Part shown: in pieces, positions 1 to 8,417 of the stretch
Layout of the letters: each line of letters begins with the position of its first letter
Position numbering within the stretch: the first letter of the stretch is position 1
NCBI GenBank assembly: GCA_964461715.1
Contig: CAYWVR010000044.1
Coordinates: forward strand, 1-23,349
Direction of reading: 5' to 3'
Length of the DNA stretch: 23,349 nt
From: CAYWVR01 sp964461715
Lineage (GTDB): Bacteria; Planctomycetota; Phycisphaerae; FEN-1346
The notes under the pieces: model-generated
The model's input: only the letters and a program-made list of their open reading frames with translations
Database searches by the model: none
What the model was told of the DNA's origin: nothing
Translations under genes and position numbers: made by a program

Positions 1-138
1 GGGCGGCTGCTGGCGGCCGTGGTGAAGGGACCGTGCTTCAAGGCCGATGAGTTGCCCGACGTACCCGACGCGACCCGCAAGCCCCCGAAGCGAGGGAAGC
101 AGCGGGGGCTATTCGACCAACCCGAGCCAGAAGATTGA
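1..138 (+). CDS. 3' end of an unknown gene (partial)
   Basis: An open frame enters from the left edge and stops at TGA 136-138, giving 45 residues. The visible end is basic and proline-rich (about residues 22-36), then finishes with GLFDQPEPED. I do not recognise the family. Its position directly before a decayed methyltransferase tail suggests it is part of the same defence-like island, for example a helicase or methyltransferase body, but the residues here do not show which. Nothing can be said about its start or domains because the rest lies outside the window. Confidence 0.4.
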   Translation, partial: GRLLAAVVKGPCFKADELPDVPDATRKPPKRGKQRGLFDQPEPED

Positions 139-203
139 GCGGCTGGTATGCGGACCTGTAGGGCCTGACGCCCGACAAAAGCGCAATCGTGCAAGGGATC
201 TGA
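134..203 (+). pseudogene. Decayed C-terminal tail of a DNA methyltransferase
   Basis: Read with one frameshift, this stretch gives IERLV, then DL-stop-GLTPDKSAIVQGI-stop. That matches the very characteristic C-terminal signature of large Eco57I/BREX-PglX-like adenine methyltransferases, usually of the form DRLVYELYGLTxEEIxIVEG. One extra base lies near 150-153, and the expected Tyr codon at 159-161 is TAG. A second, undamaged version of the same signature lies at 669-773. The two copies differ at many positions, so they look like tails of two different methyltransferases rather than a fresh duplication. The family assignment rests only on this short signature. Confidence 0.55.
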
Positions 204-205
204 GT

Positions 206-703
206 GTGGGAAGCGTGACTGACTTTGTGTGGGGGGTCCTCAAAACACCACGCTTCTGGTTTCCTGTTTTGGTAGGCTTCTGTGCGGTCGGTGTCTTCTA
301 CCTGGTGGGAAAGCCCGTACTGGACGATTTGCGCCGGGACTTTGGGCCTCGGGGCCCAGTTGTCGGTCTCGGGGTTGTTTGGTTGATTGTTGTTCCTTTG
401 TCTTTGCTGATTCGGCAGGTTTGGGTGAATCAGATGGCGAAGCGGACTCAGAATCGCATGCGTAAAACCACCATGAGCCGTTTGTCGCCAGACGCACGTG
501 CGCTACTCCAGAGATTTGCTCAGCATCAGAGCCAAATGCTTCAATGTTGGCAGATTGGGCCTCACTATGCGGTCTGGCAAGGCCCCATGGAAGAGTTGAT
601 AGCTGCGAACGTTGTGCGCCGCCGAGGCGGCGGATACCGGATTCGAGACGAATACTGGCCGTACGTAACAGCGTCGCAGGCGCCTGAGCGACCGGGAGAA
701 TGA
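206..703 (+). CDS. SieB-like superinfection-exclusion family membrane protein
   Basis: A 165-residue protein with two membrane segments (about residues 17-35 and 51-69) joined by a short charged loop. A basic stretch follows (about 75-90), then a cytoplasmic C-terminal part beginning LSPDARALLQRF and ending with a wing-like RRRGGGYRIRDEYWPYV. This two-helix plus small C-terminal helical/wing layout is that of SieB-type proteins, phage or island membrane proteins linked to exclusion of superinfecting phages. I chose the GTG at 206 because AAGGGA sits at 193-198 with a 7-base gap; the longer ATG frame from 47 runs through the methyltransferase remnant and is unlikely. The region is much poorer in G+C than the core (bases 241-300 are 50% by hand count, against 82% for 2401-2460), which fits transfer. 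Function is inferred from layout; a generic membrane regulator is the alternative. Confidence 0.6.
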   Translation: MGSVTDFVWGVLKTPRFWFPVLVGFCAVGVFYLVGKPVLDDLRRDFGPRGPVVGLGVVWLIVVPLSLLIRQVWVNQMAKRTQNRMRKTTMSRLSPDARALLQRFAQHQSQMLQCWQIGPHYAVWQGPMEELIAANVVRRRGGGYRIRDEYWPYVTASQAPERPGE

Positions 704-769
704 CCGGCTCATATACGACCTGTACGGCCTGACGAAAGATGAAATCGCCATCGTGGAAGGGGCGAGCGC

Positions 770-773
<4 letters not shown>
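669..773 (+). pseudogene. C-terminal tail of a DNA methyltransferase (second copy)
   Basis: Between the stop codon TAA at 666-668 and TGA at 771-773 this frame reads a short basic lead and then DRENDRLIYDLYGLTKDEIAIVEG. This is the intact C-terminal signature of Eco57I/PglX-like type II or BREX-type adenine methyltransferases. The upstream body of the enzyme is missing: the frame is closed at 666 and the SieB-like gene occupies the space, overlapping the first 35 bases. The stop overlaps the ATG of the next gene (ATGA, 770-773), an arrangement inherited from an originally coupled gene pair. It is a remnant that cannot encode an enzyme. Confidence 0.6.
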
Positions 774-1503
<730 letters not shown>

Positions 1504-1514
1504 ACAGGTGCGGC

Positions 1515-1542
1515 ATTGTAGCGGACGGGGGCGGCGTGTCAA
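1515..1542 (-). promoter_or_regulatory. Sigma-70-type promoter of tRNA-Lys
   Basis: On the minus strand TTGACA (1542-1537) and TACAAT (1520-1515) are separated by 16 bases, and the -10 ends 11 bases before the mature tRNA 5' end. Transcription would begin around 1508, leaving a leader of only a few bases. Both boxes are near-perfect, so this is among the most secure promoters in the window. Confidence 0.8.
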
Positions 1543-1874
1543 GGCCGCGCCAGGGGGCTTGTCACGCCAAAAGGATTCTGTCACCCCCTACTCCGGATGT
1601 TGCATCGTCGCAAGGCCGGGGTCTCTCAGAGACCGTCGGTCATTGCGGTGGGCTTTCTCTTGCGGAGCGGGTTCTCTTGCACGTCCCCCTCCTGGAACAG
1701 GTTAGGCCGTCGCGCTAGTCTTATCTCCATGAAGTCAATGAAATCTTCGGGCTGGAGGGCTCCGGAGAGGGCTGAGCGGCCCTTTCGCGATTGCCGATGG
1801 ACTCGGGCGGCGGTGGGGCCCTAAGATACGCGAAGGGCGCAGGAGAGAAATCTCACTTCTGAAAGGCGCCCCCG
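1543..1874. other. Gene-free stretch between tRNA-Lys and the phosphatase fragment
   Basis: I see no convincing gene in these 332 bases. They hold a perfect 6+1+6 palindrome, GTCTCTCAGAGAC, at 1621-1633. The ribosome binding site of the next gene, GAAAGG, is at 1861-1866, 8 bases before its ATG. No good -10/-35 pair for the phosphatase fragment is obvious; TTGCAC at 1677-1682 lacks a matching -10. Confidence 0.5.
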
Positions 1875-2210
1875 ATGGCCGCGACCGAGACGAGCCGGCC
1901 TCCCACCGACGGCCCGACGTGCATGGAGATCTGGGGCGGGGCCGAGGCCGTCGACTCCCGCATCAGCGTCCCCGGCATCGATTGCTGCCTCTGGAGCCGT
2001 CCCTACGGCGACGCCGGGGGAGGGGGCGACATCCACTACGTCTCCCTCTGCGGGCACGGGTACCTGTCGCGCCACATCGTCGCCGACGTCTCCGGCCACG
2101 GGCCGACCGTCTCGCGGCCGGCCCTCAAGCTCCGCTCGCTCCTCTACTCGAACATCCACACCCTCGACGCCACCCAGCTCGTCCAGGACCTGAACCACGA
2201 GTTCGGGGCT
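1875..2210 (+). pseudogene. N-terminal fragment of a SpoIIE/PP2C-type serine phosphatase
   Basis: The first 112 residues are typical of an RsbU/SpoIIE-like PP2C phosphatase. GGAEAVDSRISVPGIDCCLWSRPYG is the entry (motif EAVDSRISVPG), then GGGGDIHYVSLCGHGYLSRHIVADVSGHG, whose VADVSGHG holds the metal-binding Asp and the Gly-rich turn. LRSLL and LDATQLVQDLNHEFGA follow. Family members act on phosphorylated anti-sigma antagonists or similar partners and need roughly another 100 residues with further metal-binding Asp. Here homology stops at FGA (2208-2210). Beyond that the open frame to 2687 is merely the antisense of the PBP2 gene. The start at 1875 has a good ribosome site. The gene is therefore broken at its 3' end and should not give an active enzyme, unless the junction is an assembly error. 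Confidence 0.7.
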
Positions 2211-4207
2211 CAGCCCACCGGCACCGGCGCGGGCTTCGGCTCGGGGGGCTCCTCGGGCGGTTCGGACTCCGTGAGCGGGACGGGCTCCGGCGGGGCGTCG
2301 TCGAGGTATCCATGGGCCCCCGCCGCGCGGACGATCTCCCGGGCCAGGGGACCCGCCGCCGCGCCCCCGTGCCCGCCGTGCTCGAGGATGACGCTGAAGG
2401 CGATCCGAGGCCGCTCGGCCGGGGCGAAGCCGGCGAACCAGGCGTGGGGCTCGCGGCGCCCGCCCGACTGTGCCGTGCCCGTCTTGCCGGCGATGACGAC
2501 GTCCGGCAGGTTCGCCCGCCCGTACCCCGAGCCGCCCTCCTCGTTGACGACCGCCACGAACGCGTCGCGCACCGGGTCCATGTGGGCCGGATCGAGCCTT
2601 GCCCCCAGGCGGGCCGCCCGGTCTGTGGGCCACTCGCGAATGAGCTTCAGGGGCGGCATGCGTCCGTCGGTGGCGATGAGGGCGTAGAGCTGGGCCACCT
2701 GGATGGGCGTCACCAGGAGCTCGCCCTGGCCCACCGCCAGGTTCCGCGGGTCGCGGACATCGAGGTTCCCGGCGGCCTCGCCGGGGAGACCCAGCCCCGT
2801 CGGTCGCCCGAGGCCGAGGCGCTCGGCCCAGAGGGCCAGGGCGTCCCGCCCGGACGAGAGGTCGAAGCGGCCGGAGTCGGGCCGGCGACTCATCATCTCG
2901 GCCGCCTTGTAGAAGAAGACGTTGCAGGACTTCTTGATCGCCCCGCGAAGCTGCATCGGCCCATGCCCGTATCCGCGTTCGTAGATGTGGCAGCGAAAAC
3001 GGTTGGGATGGTCGCGGTCGAGGATGCCCTCGCAGGTGAGGGTCGTCTCCGGAGAGAGCGTGCCCTCGTGCAGGGCCGCCGTCGCGGTCACGGCCTTGAA
3101 AACCGACCCGAGCGGATACTGGCCCGCCAGGGCCCGGTTCATCAGCGGCCGCCCCGGATGGTCCAGCAGGTCCGGGTAATCCACCAGAAAGTGCCGCACG
3201 TCGTACCGCGGAGCGGTCGCCAGAACCAGGACCTCGCCCGTCTCGCAGTCCAGGACGACGGCGGCGCCGGTGGGCAGGACGGTGTGGATGTCGGCGTCGG
3301 GCGGGGGCTCGTCGAGGAGGGCCTCCACGTCGGCCTGGAACGCGACATCGAGGGTCAGATGGACGTCGCCGCCGGGCGTGGGCGGCATGTCCTCCAGAAA
3401 GCTCCCGTCGATGCCCTTCTGGTAGACGCCGCGCTCGCCCCGCAGGATCGGCTCGCAGGCCGCCTCCACGCCGCTTCGGCCGACCAGGTCGCCGGGCCAG
3501 TACCGCTTGAGGTCGCCGGGGGGATAGGAATCGTTAATCGTGCCGCCAAGGTCCTCGCGGGCGACCTCGCCGAGGCGGCCGATGACGTGCGGGGCATTGG
3601 CGCCGTAGAAGTACTCCCGTTTCCGCGTCTGCACCAGCGTCAGGCCGGGATAGACCTCCGGGCGGCTGCTGATGGCCCCGGCGGCACGGACGTCGACGTC
3701 GTGGACCAGGGGATGGGCGATGCTCGTCGCCGACCCGTACGTCTCCTCCCGTACCGGAATCCGCCGCCCGTGCCGCTCGGCCACGATCTGGCGAATGACC
3801 TCGACCCTGTGGCGGATGGTCTCGGCCTCGGCCTGGAGCTCCTCCAGGGGCACGCCCGTCAGCCGCGCGAGCGACCGCCACATCTCCTCCACCCGAAGCC
3901 GCACCTCCGCCTCCGTGCAATCCCACTCGCGGGCCCGGGCCGCGACAAACGTGTCGGTCATCTCGATAAAGGGGAAGTAAACGGCCACGTCGAACGCGCC
4001 GGTATCCTGGGCCAGCGGCACGCCCCGCCGGTCGTAGATCGTGCCGCGAATCGTCGGATGGAAGCCCGGGGCCCGCTTGAGCCGCTCTTCGGCCTCCTCC
4101 AGGTACCGCGCCCCCTCCAGGACCTGGAGCTGGAAAAGCGCCACGAGCAGCACGACCACCCCGGCCGCCAGGACAACCATCACCGCTTTGAGGCGCGTCG
4201 CATACAT
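2210..4207 (-). CDS. mrdA: Penicillin-binding protein 2, cell-elongation transpeptidase
   Basis: A 665-residue class B PBP that cross-links peptidoglycan in the periplasm during rod elongation. One N-terminal membrane anchor (about 8-28) is followed by the dimerisation/pedestal part with RGTIYDRRGVPLA (about 54-66). The transpeptidase domain from about 280 has all three active-site motifs: SVFK with catalytic Ser368 and Lys371, SCN at 427-429, and KTG at 575-577. Length fits the family. The C-terminus is a Pro/Glu-rich tail (about 636-665) of low complexity that ends exactly where the truncated phosphatase gene meets it, so the tail may be shortened. It is the last gene of the mre operon, 80 bases after mreD. 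The SD is weak (GGAT about 10 bases upstream). A rodA gene, the usual partner, does not follow. Confidence 0.93.
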   Translation of the reverse strand: MYATRLKAVMVVLAAGVVVLLVALFQLQVLEGARYLEEAEERLKRAPGFHPTIRGTIYDRRGVPLAQDTGAFDVAVYFPFIEMTDTFVAARAREWDCTEAEVRLRVEEMWRSLARLTGVPLEELQAEAETIRHRVEVIRQIVAERHGRRIPVREETYGSATSIAHPLVHDVDVRAAGAISSRPEVYPGLTLVQTRKREYFYGANAPHVIGRLGEVAREDLGGTINDSYPPGDLKRYWPGDLVGRSGVEAACEPILRGERGVYQKGIDGSFLEDMPPTPGGDVHLTLDVAFQADVEALLDEPPPDADIHTVLPTGAAVVLDCETGEVLVLATAPRYDVRHFLVDYPDLLDHPGRPLMNRALAGQYPLGSVFKAVTATAALHEGTLSPETTLTCEGILDRDHPNRFRCHIYERGYGHGPMQLRGAIKKSCNVFFYKAAEMMSRRPDSGRFDLSSGRDALALWAERLGLGRPTGLGLPGEAAGNLDVRDPRNLAVGQGELLVTPIQVAQLYALIATDGRMPPLKLIREWPTDRAARLGARLDPAHMDPVRDAFVAVVNEEGGSGYGRANLPDVVIAGKTGTAQSGGRREPHAWFAGFAPAERPRIAFSVILEHGGHGGAAAGPLAREIVRAAGAHGYLDDAPPEPVPLTESEPPEEPPEPKPAPVPVG

Positions 4208-4287
4208 GACGTGCGCATCCTACGGGGCGGGGCAAGGGGAATCAAGCCGTGGAGGGAGTACCCGGGCACGGAGGTCCTTCGCCTTCG

Positions 4288-4815
4288 TCAGTCGAGCGCG
4301 GTCCCCGGCGGAAGCCGCAACGGCCCGCGAAGGCGGAAGAACAGCCAGAAGAGGTAGGGGGCGAGAATGGCCGAGTACAGGGCGGCGAGGGCGGCGCCCC
4401 GGGCGCTGTGCCCGACGAGCAGGGGGGCCCCGAGGACGTATCGCGCCGCCAGGTCCCACGTCCAGCGGACCACGAACACGATGACCAGGCACAGCAGGAA
4501 CTGGATCACCACCCGCGTCCGAAAGACGTTGCCCTGGAGGTAGCTGACCAGCCAGAGGACAACGGCAAACACCAACGCCCGCACCCCCAGCCGCCCGTAC
4601 GGGGCCGCCAGGTCCGACGCCAACCCCATCGCCCACCCCGCGAAGAAGACCTCGCGCGGCTCGTAGGTAAGGGCCACGAACACCCCGAGCACCAGCAGCA
4701 GCTCGGGCTGCACGACGTGGGGGCCGACCTTCAGGGCCAGCACGCCCGGCCGAAACAGCGTCGTCTCGGCCACCAGGCACACGTAGGCCAGAATGGCAAC
4801 GGTCAGCCAACGCAC
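4288..4815 (-). CDS. mreD: Rod-shape protein MreD
   Basis: A 175-residue hydrophobic protein with about five membrane helices, for example WLTVAILAYVCLVAE near the start and FLLCLVIVFVVRW in the second half, and short loops. This is the MreD pattern; MreD is an inner-membrane partner of MreC in the elongation complex. Position between mreC and the PBP2 gene settles the name, because MreD sequences are poorly conserved. I placed the start at the GTG at 4815, which has GAGGTG 4 bases upstream and leads straight into the first helix. The longer frame to a GTG at 4878 adds a Pro/Gly-rich stretch without a ribosome site. The 85-base gap after mreC shows no terminator. Confidence 0.85.
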   Translation of the reverse strand: MRWLTVAILAYVCLVAETTLFRPGVLALKVGPHVVQPELLLVLGVFVALTYEPREVFFAGWAMGLASDLAAPYGRLGVRALVFAVVLWLVSYLQGNVFRTRVVIQFLLCLVIVFVVRWTWDLAARYVLGAPLLVGHSARGAALAALYSAILAPYLFWLFFRLRGPLRLPPGTALD

Positions 4816-4900
4816 GGGACACCTCGGGTCGGGTTGGGGCGCCGGCCCCGGCAGACAACCGGATGCCGGAGGTTTCACGCGGGAATCGCGGGGAGGACGC

Positions 4901-5857
4901 CTACTTCTCGGGCTTCTGTGCGGCCGGCGGCGTCAGGACGAAGACCTCGGTCGTCTGGCCCGGGGCGGCGCGCGGCTCGACGCGGATCCGGTAGAAGAGC
5001 GGCTCGGTCGCCGTCGTCTCGCACGCGACGATCCGCCCGACCACCAGGTACGGCGGCACGGGGGACTCCGCCGAGGGGCTCGTGACGACGAAATCGCCCT
5101 CCCGAACGTCGTGCTCGCGGCCGACGTGCGCCACCTCCACGCCCAGCCCGTCGGGCGTGCCACGGGCCAAGCCGACCGGCCCGGCCAGCCATCGCCCGTC
5201 CCGCCGCGCAATGACCTGGACCATCAGTCGAGTCTCGGGGTCCGTGACGAGGCGAACGGTGCTCCGCAGGGGACCGACGGCCTCGACGACGCCCACCAGC
5301 CCCGCGGCGGTCAGGACCGGATGCCCTTCCCGAACGCCGTGGGCGCTGCCCCGGTCGAGGGGCCGCGTGACGACGGCGGCCCCGGCCTGGACGCCCTGCT
5401 CGCGTCCGGCGGCCAGCCCGGCCCCCGCCCGGCCGCCCACGACGGCCGGCGAGACGATCCGCGCCGGCACCAGGGCCGCGGGCATGCCCTCCAGGCCGCT
5501 TCGGATGCCGACCAGGGCCCGGATGCGGCGGTCGCGCTCGTCGAGGATGGCCGCAGCCCGGGCCAAGGCGTTCTCAAGGGCCTCCCGGCGGTCGCGCTCG
5601 GCCCGGAGGGCCTCCGCCAGATTCTCCTCGGAGGCCCCGGGCGTGCGCATCTGTCGGCCAATCGAAAGGAGCATGTCCTCCGTCACGTCCTGGAAGGGCG
5701 TGAACACGGGGGCGGCCCAGAGTCGGGCCCGGTCGCTCAGGCCCTTCGGAAGGGCCACCAGGGCGGCCGTGGCAAGCAGGACGGCGGCGGTCGCGAGGCG
5801 CCATCGCCCCTGGCGCGAGAGGTGGAACCCTGAGGACCGGGACCGTCGTCGTGCCAC
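4901..5857 (-). CDS. mreC: Rod-shape-determining protein MreC
   Basis: A 318-residue bitopic protein. A basic N-terminus (ARRRSRSS) is followed by one membrane helix (about 20-36), a coiled coil (about 75-115, rich in Glu/Arg/Ala heptads), and then two beta-barrel-like subdomains typical of MreC. The latter include GLVGVVEAVGPLRSTVRLVTD and, near the end, DFVVTSPSAESPVPPYLVVGRI. MreC links MreB and MreD to PBP2 in the periplasm. The start is chosen as GTG 5857, preceded by GGAGCAGGG. The frame extends upstream to 6106 but would overlap mreB by 175 bases and read as low-complexity Arg/Gly. It lies 74 bases after the mreB stop in the same operon. Confidence 0.9.
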   Translation of the reverse strand: MARRRSRSSGFHLSRQGRWRLATAAVLLATAALVALPKGLSDRARLWAAPVFTPFQDVTEDMLLSIGRQMRTPGASEENLAEALRAERDRREALENALARAAAILDERDRRIRALVGIRSGLEGMPAALVPARIVSPAVVGGRAGAGLAAGREQGVQAGAAVVTRPLDRGSAHGVREGHPVLTAAGLVGVVEAVGPLRSTVRLVTDPETRLMVQVIARRDGRWLAGPVGLARGTPDGLGVEVAHVGREHDVREGDFVVTSPSAESPVPPYLVVGRIVACETTATEPLFYRIRVEPRAAPGQTTEVFVLTPPAAQKPEK

Positions 5858-5931
5858 GCCCTGCTCCGCTCGAAAGACTCCGAATGACGGGAAGAGGAGC
5901 CGAGCGGACGGCCTCGGGCACGGCCCCGCGG

Positions 5932-6984
5932 CTACATTTCCTCGTCGGTCATCTCGATTGTACCGCGCCAGCGGTCGAGGTGATCGAGAAAAATCCCCGT
6001 GCCCCGGGCCACGCACGTCAGAGGGTCGTCCGCGACGCGGACCCGCAAGCCCGTCGCCTGGGCCACGACCGTCTCCAGGCCGGCCAGCATCGCCCCGCCG
6101 CCGCACAGCACGATGCCGTTGTGGACGAGGTCGGCGGAGAGCTCCGGTTCGGTGCGCTCGAGCGTCCGCTTGATGGTCTCGATCATGGTCTGGACGGGCT
6201 CGTCGATGGCCTCGCGGATTTCCTGGCTGGTGACGGTGGTCGTGCGCGGCAGGCCGGCGATGAGGTCGCGGCCGCCCACCTCCATCTCCAGCTCCTCCTT
6301 CATGGGACAGGCCGAGCCGATCTCGATCTTGATCCGCTCGGCGGTCTGCTCGCCGATCAGGAGGCTATAGGTGCGTTTCATGTACTCGATGATCGCGCCG
6401 TCGATATCGTCGCCGGCCACGCGGATGGACTCGGAGCAGGCGATGTCGGCCAGGCTGATGACGGCCACCTCCGTGGTCCCGCCGCCGATGTCGACAACCA
6501 TGCTGGCCGTGGGCTCCTCGATGGGCAGACCCGCCCCGATCGCCGCGGCCATCGGCTCCTCGATCAGGAAGACCTTGCGTGCCCCGGCCCGCTGGGCGCT
6601 GGAGAGGACGGCCCGCTTCTCGACGGCCGTGATGCCGGAGGGGATGGCGATGACGACGCGGGGGCGGATACCGACCTTGCGGCCGTGGACCCGGCGGATG
6701 AAGTAGGTCAGCATCGCCTCGGTGATGTCGAAGTCGGCGATGACGCCGTCGCGGAGGGGGCGGATGGCCTGAATCGACCCCGGGGTCTTGCCGAGCATCT
6801 TCTTGGCCATCTCGCCGACGGCCATGCCGTCCAGAAGCACCTTGCCGCTGTCCTTGTGGACCGCGACCACGGAGGGCTCCATCAGGACAATGCCCTGGCC
6901 GCGGACGTAGACCAGGGTGGTGGCGGTGCCGAGGTCGATCCCCATATCGGCCGAAAAGAGGCCGATGATGCGGTCAAAGATCAT
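5932..6984 (-). CDS. mreB: Rod-shape-determining actin homologue MreB
   Basis: A complete 350-residue MreB. The ATPase fold is marked by phosphate-1 (GIDLGTATTLVYV, 15-27), phosphate-2 (VVDIGGGTTEVAV, about 163-175) and the adenosine motif (VLCGGGAML, about 292-300). IEEPMAAAIGAGLPI (about 141-155) is a hallmark stretch of the family. The N-terminal IFDRIIGLFS is an amphipathic segment of the kind that lets MreB bind the inner membrane face. MreB filaments direct the elongation machinery encoded just downstream. The ATG at 6984 has GAGGA 6 bases upstream. It is the third gene of the operon; a stem-loop lies just before it at 7034-7051. Confidence 0.97.
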   Translation of the reverse strand: MIFDRIIGLFSADMGIDLGTATTLVYVRGQGIVLMEPSVVAVHKDSGKVLLDGMAVGEMAKKMLGKTPGSIQAIRPLRDGVIADFDITEAMLTYFIRRVHGRKVGIRPRVVIAIPSGITAVEKRAVLSSAQRAGARKVFLIEEPMAAAIGAGLPIEEPTASMVVDIGGGTTEVAVISLADIACSESIRVAGDDIDGAIIEYMKRTYSLLIGEQTAERIKIEIGSACPMKEELEMEVGGRDLIAGLPRTTTVTSQEIREAIDEPVQTMIETIKRTLERTEPELSADLVHNGIVLCGGGAMLAGLETVVAQATGLRVRVADDPLTCVARGTGIFLDHLDRWRGTIEMTDEEM

Positions 6985-7033
6985 GTCGGTCCTCGATGTG
7001 TCCGCGTCGGCACCGTCGGGCAGAGGCGGTGGA

Positions 7034-7051
7034 TCCGGCGGTCACGCCGGA
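7034..7051 (-). other. Intercistronic stem-loop before mreB
   Basis: TCCGGCG (7034-7040) and CGCCGGA (7045-7051) form a perfect 7-base stem with loop GTCA, extendable by two more pairs with one wobble. It begins 4 bases past the stop codon of the small membrane protein gene and 48 bases before the mreB start. No T tract follows, so RNA processing or stability control is more likely than termination. Confidence 0.5.
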
Positions 7052-7055
7052 CCGT

Positions 7056-7382
7056 CTAGGTGGCACTTTCGCCGCCCGCGGGCTCGGCGGGGAGAGGCGT
7101 CGGAGTCGCCGGCGCGCCGCCGCCCGGGAACCGCTCGATCGCGCCGCTTTCGGTGTCCAGCTCCTGCGAGGCGCTTCGGATGAAGGCCCGGGCTCGCTCG
7201 ACGTCCTGCTCCACCTCGTCGCCGTAACCCAGCGTCCCACCGTAGTTCGACTGGAGCGTCATGGCAGCATAGATGATGGCCACCACCAACGCCAGCACGG
7301 CGATCAGCAGCAGCACCGTGTAGACGGTGCTCAGCGGCTGCGTGGCGACGCGAACTCCGCTACTCGAACCGATTCGTGACAT
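7056..7382 (-). CDS. Small single-pass membrane protein of the mre operon
   Basis: A 108-residue protein with a short cytoplasmic N-terminus, one strong membrane helix (about residues 20-43, VYTVLLLIAVLALVVAIIYAA) and a predicted periplasmic part. The latter has an acidic helix (EVEQDVERARAFIRSASQELD) and a Pro/Ala/Gly-rich tail. I do not recognise a named domain. Its ATG at 7382 has AGGAG 5 bases upstream and overlaps the end of the preceding gene by 23 bases, so the two are probably translated together. Being directly ahead of mreB on the same strand, it may be an accessory part of the elongation machinery; that is inference from position only. Confidence 0.75.
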   Translation of the reverse strand: MSRIGSSSGVRVATQPLSTVYTVLLLIAVLALVVAIIYAAMTLQSNYGGTLGYGDEVEQDVERARAFIRSASQELDTESGAIERFPGGGAPATPTPLPAEPAGGESAT

Positions 7383-8202
7383 GGTTCTCCTTCTCCACCG
7401 TGCCGCGCACCACCGTCAGTTCCCCGGCCGCGCTGTCGTGACCCACCTTATTGATGTGCAGCGTGGCCAGATAGCGCCCGGCCGACTTGTCGTAGACGTA
7501 GAACTTCATGCCCCTGACGACGCCGTCGTCGGACCCCAGGTCGATCTGGGCCACGCGGGAGGCGTTATCGACGTCGGTCACGAGACCGTGCAGGGCGTGA
7601 ACGGGCTCCTCGATCGGCCCGCCGGGCATCTCGTAGTCGGTCGCCTTGACGATGTGGGCGACCTGGCCCTCGAGGGCGGCAATGCGCTCGCGGGCCTGGC
7701 GGAGGTTCTCCATGGCGTCCTGGAACTGGGCGCTGGTGGTACGATAGCGTTGCTCCAGCTCCGAGTACATCGTCAGGAGCTGGTCGGCCCGCTGCATGGC
7801 CTCGTCGCGCTCGGCCCGCCAGTTGTCGCGTTCCGCCAGGAGGTCCTTGAAGGACGTGTCGATGCCCTCGAAGGCGGTGTTGAGCTCCTGGAGCCGCTTC
7901 TCCTGGTTCTCACGCTCGTTCTGGAGAGTGGCAATGGTGTTGTCGCGAATGGCGAGCTGGTCCTCGAGGATATTGATCCTGGACTGGAGCTCGCTCTGGT
8001 CCGCCTTGCGAAGGTCCGCCTGCTCCTGGGCCTTCTGGGCGTACTGGTCGCGCTGCTGGATGGCCCGGTCGTACTCCGCGAGCAGATCCTCGTAGAGGCC
8101 GTGCCAGTCCTGGCGGAGCGTGTACTCGCGCACGATAAGGACCGTGACCGAGATGGCCGCCAGCACCAGCACGACGGTCAGGATTTTGCCCAGGGTGCTC
8201 AA
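7360..8202 (-). CDS. Membrane-anchored coiled-coil protein, first gene of the mre operon
   Basis: A 280-residue protein starting at a TTG codon, chosen because AGGAGG lies 5 bases upstream and the first membrane helix follows at once. Layout: one helix (about 5-25), a long coiled coil (about 30-185, heptads rich in Gln/Glu/Arg/Leu), then a small beta-rich domain (about 203-270). The last includes VAQIDLGSDDGVVRGMKFYVYD, similar in style to the repeated barrels seen in MreC-like and flagellar accessory proteins. No named domain is certain. The helix plus coiled coil plus beta domain plan resembles MreC itself and the gene is in the mre operon, so a scaffold role at the cell envelope is a reasonable guess. 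A promoter lies at 8334-8362. Confidence 0.75.
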   Translation of the reverse strand: MSTLGKILTVVLVLAAISVTVLIVREYTLRQDWHGLYEDLLAEYDRAIQQRDQYAQKAQEQADLRKADQSELQSRINILEDQLAIRDNTIATLQNERENQEKRLQELNTAFEGIDTSFKDLLAERDNWRAERDEAMQRADQLLTMYSELEQRYRTTSAQFQDAMENLRQARERIAALEGQVAHIVKATDYEMPGGPIEEPVHALHGLVTDVDNASRVAQIDLGSDDGVVRGMKFYVYDKSAGRYLATLHINKVGHDSAAGELTVVRGTVEKENHVTNRFE

Positions 8203-8333
8203 GGTCTCCTCCTTTCAGAAGGCGCTAAGCGGCACGGGGCCGGTCCCCACCTCGTCGGCGATCCCGCGCCCGCGTCTCCCTCGGTCCAATGCCGCCCACC
8301 TCGGCGGCCAGTCGCCCCTTGCAGCCGATGCCG

Positions 8334-8362
8334 ATTCTAGGGGGGCCCCCACACCCGTCAAG
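8334..8362 (-). promoter_or_regulatory. Promoter of the mre operon
   Basis: On the minus strand TTGACG (8362-8357) and TAGAAT (8339-8334) are spaced by 17 bases. Transcription would start near 8327 and leave a leader of about 125 bases before the TTG start of the first gene. The -35 is preceded by C, giving the CTTGAC form seen at other promoters in the window. Confidence 0.65.
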
Positions 8363-8417
8363 CAAAAAACGAGTGCCCTCAAGCAATTACGACGCGCGCG
8401 GGCCCTCGCGCATCGGG

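Noticed and set aside
47..205. N-terminal extension of the SieB-like protein to an ATG at 47
   Set aside because: It has no ribosome site, overlaps the upstream partial frame and reads through the methyltransferase remnant; GTG 206 has AAGGGA at the right distance.
2213..2687. C-terminal part of the phosphatase frame
   Set aside because: It is the complement of the PBP2 transpeptidase region and carries none of the remaining PP2C motifs.
1919..4357. An 812-codon plus-strand open frame
   Set aside because: It is the antisense of the PBP2 gene, is Arg/Pro/Gly-rich and shows no family; long antisense frames are common at this G+C.
4816..4878. Upstream GTG start for mreD at 4878
   Set aside because: No ribosome site and a Pro/Gly-rich lead; GTG 4815 has GAGGTG upstream and enters the first helix directly.
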